A stretch of 64,000 bases of DNA, taken from the NCBI GenBank assembly GCA_027563935.2, contig CM050453.2:89812665-89876664 (forward strand), in the 5' to 3' direction. Source of the stretch: Costus lasius (taxonomy: Eukaryota; Streptophyta; Magnoliopsida; Zingiberales; Costaceae). The position numbers and the translations under genes are program-made. Under the pieces are notes generated by a model. That model ran no database searches and was not told the DNA's origin. It worked only from the letters and a program-made list of their open reading frames with translations. Positions 1 through 12,020 of this stretch are shown here, piece by piece (position 1 is the stretch's first letter; each line of letters opens with the position of its first letter).

Positions 1-1496
1 TTCCTCTCACTCATCTCCGTTGCCTAATGGTCATCCTCTAGATAATTTGCACCTTCTAATTGCTCTACACAAAGGTAAACATCATAAAAAATTCTATTCT
101 ATTAGTCACTTTGTCTAATATCTTCACTTCTCTCCTTTGCATCGAGCTTTTCTCACTGGCTTATCTTCCATTGTGATTTCTAAATCTTATAATGAGGCGG
201 AGCGGCTTCCTAAGTGGTGTTAATGATGAGGCAGAGCGGTTTTCTAAGTTGTGTTCAACCATAGAAGAAGAGATAATGGCTCTCTACTCTCGTAGCACAT
301 GGTATTTGGTTCCACCCTCTTGAGGGATTCGACAAGGCATGCAAGTGGGTGTTCATTGTCAAACATAATCCTACTGGCATTGTTGATCGGTATAAAGCAC
401 GTCTTATAGCAAAGGGATTTACACATATCTTTGATATTGATTGCTTTGAAACTTTTTACCCTGTCGCTCGTCTCAATTTTGTTTGTGTTTTTTTCTCCTT
501 TGGCTACTAATCTTTGATTGGCAATGGATGTTTGAAATGTCTTTCTGATCTTACTATGATGTTTATATAAAGCAACCACCTAGTTGTGTTGTTCAAGGGG
601 AGTTAGTGTGCAAGTTGCACACAAGGCTATTTATGGTTTGAAACAAAGCCCACGGGTATGGTTCTACAAATTTTTTTTACTAGAAGTAATTCAAAAGCTA
701 TAATAGAGACAAAGGCTCATTTGCATTCCAAGTTTGTACTTAAGGATCTAGGCAAACCTAAATATTTCTTGGGGATAAAAATTGCTTCTAAAGGGTTACA
801 AATCTCCCTTGTAGATATCTCTTCAATACCCAAGATACTCTCTTGAAATGGACTTAGATCCAATGGATGCAACTAGATGTTATTGTCTTGTTGGGAAGTG
901 GATCTATTTGCCTATCACGAGGCCTGATATTTCTTATTGTGCATTGTTAGTCAATTTATATAAAAGCCAAGGAAGGCACACTAGGAAGATGTAAAGAGAA
1001 TACTTCAATACATTAAGGAATCTCCAAGAAAGGGTCTCATGTATAGGAAAAATGGGTATTCAAGAATTAAGGCATATGCTAACAGATGATTAATAATTGG
1101 GTATTGTATCTATGTTGGAGGAAATCTAGTTACATGGATGAGTAACAAATATAATATTGTGGTAAGATGCAGATTATAGAGCAATGACACACAACTTGTG
1201 AGTCACATTGAGATAATGTGGCTTAGGAATTTATTAATTGACTTTGGAATGAAGTGTAAAGATTCACTGCATTTTGCGACAATCATGCCATGATCTTTAC
1301 TACGAGCAACTCAGTCTTCTATGGACTAAACATATTGAGGCAGATTTTCATTTTGTTTGAGATTCTATCTTCAATAAACTCATATATTTTCCTTATATCA
1401 AGCTGGAGAGGAGTTAGCGGACATTTTTACAAAAGCCTTGGGGCCATCTATGTTTTCTACTCTTAGTAACAAGCTAGGCATTAGCTTGAGGGGAAG
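1..1496 (+). pseudogene. Ty1/Copia pol remnant (integrase tail, reverse transcriptase, RNase H)
   Basis: Reading across frames on the + strand gives pieces of Copia pol in the right order. At 1-230 is the stretch before RT (SPLHRAF..SLSS..SKSYNEA). At 270-500 is the RVT_2 start (CKWVF..., [21 protein letters not shown]). At 640-840 are W-F/Y-K and the KDLGKPKYFLGI motif. At 890-1110 is the ITRPDISY...VKRILQYIK region. At 1180-1480 is the Copia RNase H end (HIEADFHFV, ELADIFTKAL). Stops and frameshifts occur throughout, so no product is expected. The 5' part of the element lies outside the window. It ends at a polypurine tract and an LTR start, so the 3' end is natural. Confidence 0.88.
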
Positions 1497-1650
1497 TGTA
1501 AAGAAATAAAACAGTGTCCACCCGACTCATTTCTTAAACCGCTAGGGTTAAGTATATTTGAATGTATTGCTGATTAGTTAGTAGAGTACAGCGTCTATAA
1601 TTTTCTGTGAACTCAACTTCAAACTGGATACAACAGTGGAGAGGTGAGGC
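1488..1650 (+). mobile_element. Copia polypurine tract and start of 3' LTR
   Basis: GAGGGGAAG at 1488-1496 directly follows the end of the RNase H homology and is followed by TGTAAAG at 1497, the expected TG start of an LTR. I see no matching LTR end. The next recognisable sequence is an oppositely oriented Copia LTR edge near 1657, so this LTR is probably truncated. Confidence 0.55.
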
Positions 1651-1656
1651 TAACTT

Positions 1657-1860
1657 GGCTCTGATACCAAGTTAGAATAAAAAAGAATCTCATTCATATT
1701 AACAGGAAGGAGATAAGAATTTTAATACAACCAGTAACCTTAGCGGGTTGGATCTGAACACATATGACCCGCTAGCTCCTTAACCTGTGACAAAGATGGA
1801 CAACAAATGATAGTGAAAACACGAGATAGTGTACTTGTTATTTCTGACTAATTTATTCTA
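1657..1860 (-). mobile_element. Copia LTR end (R/U5) with primer-binding site, minus strand
   Basis: The complement of 1657-1669 reads TGGTATCAGAGCC, the initiator-Met-tRNA primer-binding site of plant Copia elements. Just outside it (1670-1740) is an AT-rich stretch that on the - strand resembles a Copia R/U5 (TTCTTATCTCC, GAGATTC). The element faces opposite to the Copia remnant at 1-1496. The far end of this LTR is not clear; 1860 is a guess. Confidence 0.5.
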
Positions 1861-2079
1861 ATCTATCTATGTTTAGAGTTATCCGTGTCATATCTTTGTT
1901 ATAATAGATCTGTCAGAAAAGGTCCGCTGAGAGGTAAGCTTTATTTCGTTCTTTTTCTGTTTAACATGATTTATATTCTCTTACGTATAAACAAGGGTGC
2001 CATTTGGACAGTCGGTCAAGTTGGACACTTGGAATCTGGATTATTTTGTGTTTATACAATTTTTTTTGTCTGAGTGTCT
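1861..2079. other. Unassigned AT-rich stretch
   Basis: A 62-codon reading frame occurs at 1885-2073 but has no recognisable motif or conserved partner. I see no supported feature. Confidence 0.3.
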
Positions 2080-2980
2080 AATCTAATATGTTTATTATAG
2101 AGTTAGAAAAGCTGATTCTGCATCCAAATCATTTGGGCTAATTATACCCTAAAGGAAAATTTTCTTTTTAATCTGAGTGCCTGAATCTAATATGCTTGTT
2201 ATATAATTTGGATAGTTGATTCTACATCCAATTCATTTGGGCTAATTATACTATGTAGGAAAATTTCTTACGAATGTGCATTATAGTTGTACACTTAAAT
2301 AAAATCGTTTAAAAGGTTGAGGGATAACTTCACAATGGTAGCAAAATGATGTTGGTTAGATTTTCCATGAGAGGACAAAACATACAGAGCTGAACATGGA
2401 TTAAGGAACTGGTCCGGTACTGGCTGGTTCATCCGGTTTGTATTAGTCCGGCGAAAGACCAGCACCAAAGCACCATCTATACCGGGGTGGCACTGGTAGC
2501 GGCTGGCGAAAGACCAGCACCAAAGCACCAATCTAATATGTTTATTATAGAGTTAGGAAAGCTGATTTTGCATCCAATTCATTTGGGCTAATTATACCCT
2601 AAAGGAAAATTTTCTTTTTAATCTGAGTGCCTGAATCTAATATGCTTGTTATATAATTAGGAAAGTTGATTCTACATCCAATTCATTTGGGCTAATTATA
2701 CCTTGAAGGAAAATTTCTTACGAATGTGCATTATAGTTGTACACTTAGATAAAATCGTTTAAAAGGTTGAGGGATAACTTCACAATGGTAGCAAAATGAT
2801 GTTGGTTAGATTTTCCATGAGAGGACAAAGCATACAGCGCTGAACATGGATTAAGGAACTGGTTAGGTACTGACTGGTTCATCCGGTTTGTACCAGTCTG
2901 GCGAAAGACCAGCACCAAAGCACCATCTATACCGGGGTGGCACTGGCAGCGGCCGGCGAAAGACTAGTACCAAAGCACCA
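2080..2980. repeat. Two-copy tandem duplication, about 450-bp unit
   Basis: Unit 1 (2080-2529) and unit 2 (2530-2980) both begin AATCTAATATGTTTATTATAG, and both run through the same CACAATGGTAGCAAAATGATG stretch to a GC-richer end with GGCGAAAGACCAGCACCAAA. Each unit also holds an internal repeat of about 110 bp, marked by CATTTGGGCTAATTATA. A further partial repetition of the GC-rich end continues to about 3000. No coding sequence is seen. Confidence 0.9.
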
Positions 2981-3305
2981 TCTGTACCGGGGTGGCACTG
3001 GCATCGAAGCTTCTGTGAAGCTGGTTGGCGGTATCCGGTTTTGTAGTCTGGTACAAATCAGTTCGGTAGCTCACCGGACCGAGTAGCCGAACCGAAAACT
3101 TGGACCATGAAGGTGAATTGTCATTTTGTTTGAGAGGTAGTTCTTGGCAAATGGACATCTACTCCCCATGCCAAATTGGAAGAATAACTCGTAGATGTTT
3201 TCAAAAGGCTCTAAGTTTCGCTAGATTCTATACATTATATTACAACTTGGACATATTTGACATTTTTACTCTAGGTTGGGAGGGAATGTTAAGAGTTATG
3301 TTTTA
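2981..3305. other. Unassigned sequence before MITE
   Basis: It begins with a decayed extension of the preceding tandem repeat. Nothing else is recognisable up to the TTTA flank of the next element. Confidence 0.3.
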
Positions 3306-3992
3306 GGCCGTGTTTAGGAGGGCAGACGGAAAGAACAAGGGGAAAGGGAAGGAAGAGGGAAAGAGATGGGTTCACGTGCATAGCACGTGCGGTGCGGCTG
3401 AGCATGTGCTGTGCAGGAGTTGCATTGGCGAGCTCGCGAGTGGCGGCATGGTGCGGCGACGGCGATGGCAAGCTCAAGAGGCGTTGGCTAGCACCGATGG
3501 CGAGGGCGAGCTCGCAAGCGGCGTCGTCGAGCGGCGAGTTCGTGAGCGGCTAGGGTGAGCGGAGAGCTCTTGAGCGGCGACGGCGAACGGCAACAGTGAG
3601 TGGCGACTGAGAGAGGGTGAGCAGCGATCGCAATTAGTGACTGTGAGAGGGCGAGCAGCAAAAGTGGCGACTGCGAGCGCGCGACCGATGACGGCGAGGG
3701 ACTCGCGAGTGGCGACTTCGACAGGTGAGGGATTCGCGAGTGACAACTTTGACGGGTGAGGGAGACGGCGACGTTGAGGAAGACGCAAGCGGCGACTTCG
3801 ACGGTGAGGGAGACGCCAGCATTGCGGATGGGACATGCACAGTGGATTTTCCGCCCGATTTGGGCAGAACACGTTTGCACGGAAAATAGGTTGAAAATCT
3901 ATCCGTCCTTCCATCCGTCCATTCTATTAAACTAGTGAAAACTTCTTTCCCTTCCTCTTTCCTTCCCCCCTTCCTCCCTATTAAACACAGCC
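3306..3992. mobile_element. Tourist-like (PIF/Harbinger-type) non-autonomous element with GC-rich core
   Basis: The termini are imperfect inverted repeats: GGCCGTGTTTAGGAGGG at 3306 and, as reverse complement of the right end, GGCTGTGTTTAATAGGGAGG. The flanks are TTTA (3302-3305) and TTTA (3993-3996), compatible with a TTA/TAA-type target duplication. The interior is a GC-rich run of GCGAGCTCGCGAGTGGCG-like short repeats. The frames it opens on both strands are low-complexity Ser/Pro/Arg and are not genes. A larger relative lies at 33406-35170. Confidence 0.65.
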
Positions 3993-4406
3993 TTTAATGT
4001 TATTGGAGTCTTATTGGGTAGTCATATTATCAGTATTATCCATACTATGCAATAAGAATTCTATCATGAACATATGTAATGCCTCCTCTAATAATGAATT
4101 TTTAGGACTACAGACGGAGGCTATTTCATTGTTTCCACGCTACTGTATAATTTTATACTTCTTAGTTGCCCTATACTTAATGCAATTAAATGGTGCATAG
4201 AGCAATATGTATCTCTATTCTGATGTTCACCACTTTGTTTTCTCTAGTTTTCTGTTAGTAACATCTTGCTTTGTTCTCTTTGGTTTGCATTTTCTTTTTT
4301 CCTTTGTTTTTTTTGGCATTACTGGATATCTTTACTTTGTCAATCAAGCGTTACTCTCTTTTCTGAATGTTCTTCAGTTCATTTTGTGTAACTCTTTTGA
4401 CTTCAG

Positions 4407-4777
4407 GCTGAGAGTGCAACTGATGCTCTGAACTGTAGTGGTGTGGTGTTGGGATCATTACCAATAAGGTGCGCTCTTGACGTCTCTGTTCATCCACTTT
4501 GTACACACTTCCCACGTTCTTTTTTTTTTTTCTCATATCTTTTACTTGGAGGAAATGAAGGGAAAAGAAAAAGAAAAACAAGTAAAATAAAAGTATTTCT
4601 ATTTTAATTTCTTAATTTTACTTGTAAAAGAATAGAATATATTTTTGTATTACGAGCTTTCTTTTTTTCTTCCATTTCCTTCCTAAGTCAGTGGATCCTA
4701 ATTGCACATGTTCTTCTAGGGTAAGCCCTTCGAAGACTCCTGTGCGCCCCAGAGCAATTCGTGCACCTGTGCGTTGA
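4407..4777 (+). CDS. Last two exons of a CID8-13-like PABP-interacting RNA-binding protein (partial)
   Basis: Exon piece 4407-4468 follows a polypyrimidine-AG acceptor and encodes AESATDALNCSGVVLGSLPIR across the junction. A GT...AG intron (4469-4719) joins it in frame to 4720-4777, which encodes VSPSKTPVRPRAIRAPVR and stops at TGA 4775-4777. This is the end of the second RRM and the C-terminus of the plant CID8-13 family, proteins that pair two RRMs with a PAM2 motif for binding the C-terminal domain of poly(A)-binding protein. Splice sites and frame are intact. I cannot find the preceding exons (RNP motifs, PAM2) in the 4.4 kb upstream, which is filled with transposons. Either the gene is truncated here or the earlier exons lie beyond the window edge. 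Confidence 0.72.
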
Positions 4778-5450
4778 CTGTTTGAATTTCTTGAGGTGGC
4801 TGATAGCAGTATATATACATGCATAGTTGCATAATATTTATATTATGGTATATAAGTTGCTTCATGTATGCTTTTTTTGGTGCTTCGAGCTGGTAGTCTT
4901 AGGAACTGGTTTGCACTTCTTGTACTCGGAGATGGTTGCAATAACATACCAAGACTAATTCTGAATCTATAATGAAATTATGTTCTATTTGGAGATTCTG
5001 GCTTCGTTTTTATATTATCTAATAAGAGGTGTAATTTTCTTTCCTTAGATGCAAGAAATTCACTCTTAAATTGTAGTTACAAAGTAATTCATTCTAGTGA
5101 ACCTTCTAGCTATTGGAAAACAGCCTTATCAGATCTCATTTTTTTATGATTTCACCATATATATCCTTATAATATTTTCTACATCTACCTATGAGTTTAG
5201 TATATTATGTATTCAATTTCTATCCTCGTCACGGGGCAAATTTTTTGCTAAAGGAATACATGGTCGATTAACACCTTTAACTGTCACATTTAAAAAAGAA
5301 GCTGAATATTTCAGCTCCTTAGGCTTAGTAGTAGTTTGTTTAAGAGGTATTTGGTAAATTAAAGTGCTTTAGTATTGTAGTAATATGGTTCAACCTAATT
5401 GATGTGTGTCAATCTCAATTTGATCCAATTGGTGTTTAAATATAGTATTG
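4778..5450 (+). other. Probable 3' UTR/flank of the CID-like gene
   Basis: AT-rich, T-rich sequence follows the stop codon with no transposon signature until about 5450. It is compatible with a 3' UTR and downstream flank. An 86-codon frame at 5097-5357 has no recognisable motif and is probably chance. Confidence 0.35.
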
Positions 5451-5499
5451 ACTCAGGGTCTAAATAGGCTAGACATTGATTCATCATAGCACTTGTATT

Positions 5500-5960
5500 G
5501 CACTAGCGAGGGGGAATGGGGAGCTCGCTAGAGTGGAGTGTGATAGAGGGGAGAGGGGAGCTCACCAGGTCATTAGGAGGGAGCTCGTCTGGGTGTGGGG
5601 AGTGACGACAAGGGGAGGGGGAGCTTGTCAGGCGATGAGAGGGAACTCTTTGGGTAAGAGGAACGAGAGCTCGTTAGACAAGGCGAGGATGATGAGAAGG
5701 GAGCTCACCAGTGACAGTAGTTCTTGTTGTGGGGTAAAGGGGGAGGGAGCTTGCTGACAAGGGCGATGAGAGCTCACTGGGTAAGGGAGACAAGCGGAAG
5801 GGGAGGGAGCTCGTTGACAAGGGCGATTAGGTGAAGGGGGGGGAGCCCACTGTCCCTGGGCGAGGGCAACAACAACAGTGACGAGGTGAGGGAGCTTGTT
5901 GATCGATGGAGGGGGAGCTCACTAGGTGGCTCGATAGGGGCTCTTCTATTGTGGGGTTCA
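5500..5960. repeat. GC-rich GGGAGCTCG short-repeat block
   Basis: It is made of irregular repeats of GGGAGCTCG(C/T)T with GAGGGGGAG spacers. The composition resembles the interiors of the TIR elements at 3306-3992 and 33406-35170. I could not find convincing inverted termini here, so it may be a decayed member of the same class. Frames across it are low-complexity. Confidence 0.6.
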
Positions 5961-7009
5961 TGCAAATGAATAGTGCCCGCACTATAGTAGAAGTAGCTTG
6001 CATCTTCTTCTGAAAAAAAAAAAAAAACTATTTGACTGCACTACAATCTAGCTAAAGGTGATTTTACTATGTTTGCAGTGGTGCGGGCCCATGCTATCGA
6101 TTGCATTGCTTGACCGAACGCATCTTAAGTGTGCTAAATACATGGGAAACTTACAAGATAGAACATCCTGAGAAATTTAACTCACCTCTATAATGAAGAA
6201 TTGTAAAGTGAAGGCGAGAAAATAAACACTCAAGTAGGGGTGTTTATAGTTTAGTTAATTAAACCATTAGCTATTTTATGTCCCGAATCAAACCTATAGG
6301 TTTAGGAAAAATGTAAACCTTTCCCAAAATAATAGACTAGTTCATTGGTTAATTGATTTTTTGGTTTGGTTAACTTGGTTTTCCATTAACCAGTAATTTT
6401 ATAAGACAATATAACATAGTTGATAATAAAATTTAAAATATAAAACTAAAATCATTACACAAATTCTTCAACTAAACAATACACACTAGATATTAGATAA
6501 TACACTACATTTACAATATTCTACAAATACATCAAATGCCAATAATAAATTTAAATGACAAACCATAAAACTAGTTCACATGTTTTAAGTTATAAGAGTA
6601 GTCACTACTCACTAGCAAGTAGAAATATTTGAGTCAAGTTAAGTTACAAGTTACAACAATAAACACATAATTTAAACACCAAATATGTTCATTGCTTAGC
6701 AGTAAATAACTCAGTCAACAGTCTAAGTTAAGTTACAACTTAGCAAGTCAAATAGTCACCAGCAAAGTAGCAAGTACATCAATGTCAAAAAAGCAAATAC
6801 AATCCACCAAAAAACAATAACAACCGTAACACTTCCAAGTTCCACCAAATAATCATCAATCACAATTGATACCAATTTGAGTTGCACTTAATAATGTCAT
6901 ATATGCAACAAAACAAATTCAATACTAACATTAGAAAATATAAAACAAAGTAGGAAGGTCAATATATAATAACTTGAACATACTTTAACTCTAGTTTCTT
7001 TTGCTCATC

Positions 7010-7368
7010 TAAAGCCTCTTCAAGGAAAAAAATAGTTTGTGATCTCCGAAGCCAATCTTGAGCACAAATCAAGACTTCTACGATTCTTGGGGTAAGAGAA
7101 CTCTGAATGGATCAAACACTCGACTATTAGTGCTAAAAGTTGACTCAGAAGGAATTGTATATAATAACTTGTACATCAAATTCATGTAATCAACGCAGAC
7201 TAAGTCATCAACCTCCATTTCACTTGAAATTTTAGTAACTTGACTTTGAGCACTTGATGTTAATGATGGAATAATTGTAGCATAATAATTGAACAAAGTA
7301 CTTAAAGCATCATTTACTTTGTCTTTCGAGAGAATTGCCTCTTCAACTCAATATGACTCATTATTTGG
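7010..7368 (-). pseudogene. hAT transposase C-terminal (dimerisation) part
   Basis: On the - strand, 7330-7078 reads through KDKVNDALSTLFNYYA and SEMEVDDL to SESTFSTNSRVFDPFR, the hallmark of the hAT C-terminal dimerisation region. After a frameshift near 7085 it continues as VLICAQDWLRRSQT. The block between the DDL and SESTFST segments is shorter than in typical family members, so there is an internal deletion. Its N-terminal continuation is at 17097-18518, across the nested insertion. Confidence 0.85.
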
Positions 7369-7503
7369 TAAAAAATGGTTAAATTGAATTGGTGTTGAAA
7401 TGTAGTCGTCTCTTTTCAAATTCACCTTATAATTCAGGCGAATTTGAAAACAATCGCACTACATTTCAATACAAATTCAATTTAGTAATTTTTTACCAAA
7501 CAA
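7369..7503. mobile_element. Foldback MITE-like inverted repeat
   Basis: The left arm (7369-7432, TTGGTAAAAAATGGTTAAATTG... to ...TTTTCAAATTC) and right arm (7436-7503) are inverted copies with about 80% match by eye and almost no loop. A further copy of the arm lies at 17037-17096, in the right-arm orientation. Confidence 0.7.
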
Positions 7504-9540
7504 ATTCTGGCATGGCTAGTGGGACTTGGTTTCTCCTTCCATCTTAGAGATTTATATATACAACTCTTTTTTTACTTTATGGTAGATCTTATCTTAGCAA
7601 TGAAGAAATTTTCATTTGTTTGGAAGAAGACTTGTTCCAATGTCTCATATGTCTCAATATCCAAGTTGCCTTACACCAAACCTACTGCAGGGGAATGACA
7701 ACATAGTGAACTCTAGTATTTAGCCAAGAATCCATTACAAGGCTCAAGAAAAATTCCTAGCATAAGGAAGAAACCACATCTTCTCCTTTACAAGGTTCAA
7801 GATGAATGTTTTACTACTCAATAACCTAGTTCTAGATTGCTACTCAAAAGAACTTATTAGATTCACACGGTACTTAAGCTCCCTAATGTTCAAAATTTTA
7901 TGTTATTTGAATGAAAACTAGAATGAACAAGCTCTTGAGATTCTTACTTAAAGATTCTCTTCTTCATAGTAGCAATTTCTATTCAACTCATAAAGAACTT
8001 ACATGATAGTGCAATTCAAGTGCTACATGTCAACAAACTTTATATCTGTCTCAAGGAATCATTATCAACCACCAATTGGATGATGCCTTTGAAGTCTATT
8101 AATTTATTTACATGTGATATTGTGTATTTGAGAATTTCTCAAAGATGTTTTAAAGGACCTACTCCTATCAAGATATCTCAAATTCGTCGTGATCTTCTAA
8201 GAGAAGAGAGCTTGTTGCCTATGATTCAATATGTTTTTATCATGCAAAATGATCACAATGACATTAAAACAAGCTTGACAAGAGCTATCAAGGTACCCAG
8301 AACTATTTCCAATCATTTGTCATTCACTAAACTGACTCTCAGCTATCAAGGTACATAGAAAAGCATGGATGTTTGAATCTTCAACAAAAATGAATTATCC
8401 TGAAGAGAAAAAAAAATATTATAAAGTTATTCTCCAAGGAGTATGATGCTACCAAGTAAAAGGATCTACAACATTGGAGGTTTAAGACATGATAAACCAA
8501 ATGAAAGAAGAGACATGAATTTGAGACATACAATGATAAAGATGAGGCGCGTTGAAAATACAAGCCATATATAGAGGATTGAGAGATACTTGATTAGTCA
8601 CTTCAATATTCGACATCCTCATGAAAAATACAAGTAGAAATGAATGATTGGAGAAGATGTCTATAGTGTGTTTGTCTTATAATGGAATATTAAATTTCAA
8701 ACAACTTTGCAAAAAAAGAAAATGTGATTGTATCAATACCAAGGAAGAGAGTTTCCTATTACATTAGAGTCTCTACTAAGATGTAACAATCTACTGACAT
8801 AAAAATATAGATGTAAAGGAATCTTGCAAAAATTCTCTAATTGTTTGCTAGAGCATAGACACTGCTTATTAATCTTTGACATGGCTTTAGCATGTGCATT
8901 CTTTCACAACTCTTTTAGACTAATTACTTCATTTTGGTACTTTTGAATCAATTCACAGGGCTATGATGAACCATTACACCCATGTGAAGAAAAAAAAAAG
9001 GGGCAAAATCAACTAGAATCCTATTCTTACGCCCCTTTCACTCAAGCCATGATTCCAAGATTAAATTAGCGAATTTCTCGGTCAATAAGCAAAACTAGAG
9101 GCAAGGGAAAGTCTATAAGAAGGAGGAGAAGTAGATTTCAGAAACACATGCAAATGATTGAAAATAAGGAGAAAAAGCAAGCGTCAACTACTAGGGTTTT
9201 GGAGTTCACCGAGAGGCTTCTTGAGCACCTCCGGCCACCATTTGCGAGGAAGCTGTGCCCAAGGGAGGAAAGGATACACATAAAATTTTAGAATGAGAAG
9301 AGATCAGGATTGGTAGAAATCTGTGTCAACAGTGTGAAGATTCTACGAAGAGTCAAGGCTGCATTAGAGGAGAGAAAACCTTGTAATCACAGGGCTGTGA
9401 TCATTTACTTTGCAACTATTTGTTAGTGTTTATGCCTTAGGATCAGTTGTTGGTCTGACTATATATTACATTACTCTGATATATTCTATATAGTTCTAGT
9501 ATTGTCATTATTGTGCTTCAAGTTATATCTACGTATATGT
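7504..9540. other. Unassigned AT-rich DNA inside the insertion
   Basis: No transposon protein, RNA gene or conserved block is recognisable. A 112-codon frame at 8020-8358 has no known motif and no splice or promoter context. I regard it as unsupported. Confidence 0.3.
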
Positions 9541-10330
9541 ATGTTTACACGATAATGTCTATAGAGACAAATTTTATTTGGTCTCAAAGTTATGTCCTCA
9601 GTCGAGTGCCATAGTGGATAAGGGATAACTATGGTGCATGTGAAACTGGCATATGCATTGGTTGTGCATATGGTGCTAACACAAGCATATAGGTATATCA
9701 GTCATCGATATACTAGATCGACCCACCGTGAGCTCTTAACTTGGGTGTCACAAGTTAACCTCATATGTGAGTGAGGTGTATTGATCCTTTGACTTAAGGT
9801 CATTGACACTTCTATATGGTTAAATATACACTTTGATACAACCTAACATCTCCCTGTAGCTGAGAGATCATAACGGATGTTATTGGACATGTCATGACCC
9901 ATATGAAAAGTTCAAGTGATAGAAGATTTGCCCATTCCTTAGGGAAACTTGATATCTATGGGCAATATATAGGTGCATGACTGAAAGTATATGGTCATAC
10001 TCAGGTGAAAGTCTAATTTAATAATGACTATTAGATTGGGATAAAGCAAAGTATAACACACTTTATCCAATCAGGATATCAGTTGGGTAAAGGGATCGTG
10101 ATACATGGATACTTTGTTGCATTTCTAGAGGATGTCAATATAGACAACCACTTCGATGACTTGGGTAGTAGCGATGCACTACTAGGTGTCACTCATTGCT
10201 TGTGATAGAATTCATCACTGCCAACGTTAGAAGAACTTACAAGGTTGCACACCTTGATACTCGAGTTCTCGTAATGATCGGATGACCTTTAGATCGAGTT
10301 ATTTAGTAACTCGGATATATTTGGGAGATT
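9540..10330 (+). repeat. Dispersed repeat R, copy 1 (inverted partner at 31090-31830)
   Basis: It shares about 750 bp with the reverse complement of 31090-31830. Markers are CACACCTTGATACTCGAG, TGCACTACTAGGTGTCACTC, a TTGACTTAAGGTCATTGAC-like stretch and CTCAGTCGAGT. Both copies are decayed and non-coding. The spacing and composition suggest LTR or retroelement leader sequence, but no termini are seen. Confidence 0.75.
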
Positions 10331-11704
10331 CTATTAGCACAGATGCGTCTGATGACATGGAGGGCCTCTATAGGGGTTCGACTTCATTTTGAGATTAGTT
10401 GACCACAAGTTGACTTTGGTTGACCATATTTGACTAGGTCAAGTGAATGAGGTTGCATCAGATTGGATTCGATGGCTTGTCAACTTGATTCATGATGTCT
10501 ATTTTGGTCTATTACTTAGGTTCCTATATAAATATGTTTATACTCATATTATAAGGAAAACTTAAGTGATGGGACCTGCTTCATGAAGCATGATGCTTGT
10601 GCATTGGCGCATATGGGCAAGGGTTTGGCGCCTAAGATATACATTGGCGCATGAAGGAAAGCCTTGCCCCATTAGGCAAGGGCTAAGCACTTAAGGCATG
10701 TCCTTAGCGCATTTGGAAACACTTTGGTGTGTGAGGCAATTGCCTTAGCACACAAGGCATGTCCTTGGCACATATGACATGCTCCATGCGCCCACAGAAC
10801 CCTAGCTGCCTACCCAATGAAGCGTCCTCCATACACTTGCTGCTCCCCTTGATGCTTGGTGCCACTTATACATTGGAAGTTGCCGACCCCTCTTGCGAAT
10901 GTCATGAGTCATCATCCATTAGGGCAAGAGATTGACGAGAGCAAGTCTTCCTCTTGGCACAAGCATCCTTCCTTGGTACAAGTATGAGAAAGTCTTCATC
11001 TATCTCATTGTGTCGATCCCCTCGCGTGTATGATCCTTATGGATTTTTGGGACTGACTTATTTTGGGCAATTGCTTATGCTGTATGTAATTAAAATTTTA
11101 AAATTGCTCAGGGTTTCCCAACACTATCACACCCTCGTAAATTTCTCTCGGGATTGAGGGAGTAACCCTTTGATTATTTGATGATTTAAATAATTATAAT
11201 TTATCTTGTCTTTATTGTTTGCGTGATGCTAATTCAATTAAAGTGAGATTATTGCACTTGTAGTTATTTAAATTTAGATTATTGTATGTCTTATGGATTG
11301 TTGCCGCGGCTGATTGCTGCCTGCCACACGACCGATTGTTGCCTGCTATGCAGCAGAGGTTCGCCTGCACACACACTGATGTCACCTATTGCAGCATCGA
11401 TGAACGGCGTCGCTGCTCCCGAACGGGCGTGAGCCCTCAATTGATTATGGACTGATTTTGACCTAGTCAATGCCCCTTTGACTGGTCAAAATCGAGCCCA
11501 AATATTGGGCCTAACACCTATTATATTCATGATTGTCCCAAGTTTGAGAAAAGACTTGTAATTAATTGTTTCTACCACTTACGCTCTATGGATCCGTTCG
11601 AGTGAATGGTTAATTAATCATCATTGGTTCGATTTCATTAACCATTAGTTTGATCTACCTTTAGTTCCAAACCATAAACTGATTAATACATAAAAAAACC
11701 ACTT
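10331..11704. repeat. Repeat-rich unassigned DNA with GGCGCAT/GGCAAGG short repeats
   Basis: Between 10590 and 10800 short imperfect repeats alternate (GCGCAT, GGCAAGG, TTAGCGCA, AAGGCATGTCCTT). At 11300-11430 a GC-richer stretch has CCTGC..CACAC.CCGATTG repetition. No gene is seen. Confidence 0.4.
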
Positions 11705-11845
11705 ATTTAGAGAATTTCTATTTAGTTCAATTGATTATCCACCGTTGGATAGTTTAACATTCTAAAAAAAAAAATAGTTATCCTGGTCAACGCTGCTTTG
11801 TTCTCGATCTATCAATTTAGCCATAAAGTTGATGCTTGTTTTGAA
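11705..11845 (+). repeat. Orphan fragment of the peptide-gene upstream region
   Basis: The sequence TTAGTTCAATTGATTATCC, the GTTTAACATT + poly(A) block, GGTCAACGCTGCTTTGTTC and GAT.TATCAATTTAGCC match the distal upstream region of the three peptide genes (13078-13200, 22158-22285, 35480-35610). No gene follows directly. It indicates a further partial duplication, or a split of copy 1's own upstream region by the sequence at 11845-12900. Confidence 0.75.
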
Positions 11846-12020
11846 AACCGAAAAGTCCCTTAGTTCCACATTGAGAGAGTTGGAAGGGATGTTTGGTTTA
11901 AAAGTAGTTGAAATTTCCCTAACCCATTGGGGCATTCAAGAGCCAATCAACTATCTGAAACAAGTTAATCCAAAACACACACACGCGCGCACCACGCCGG
12001 GCCGGGCCAGGCCGCAGTCG

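Noticed and set aside
3474..3914. Arg/Ser/Pro-rich - strand frames in the GC-rich element
   Set aside because: Several frames are open at once on both strands because of the GC-rich short repeats; low complexity, no domain.
8020..8358. 112-codon frame in unassigned DNA
   Set aside because: No motif, no conserved copy, no promoter or splice context; length is within chance for AT-rich DNA of this size.
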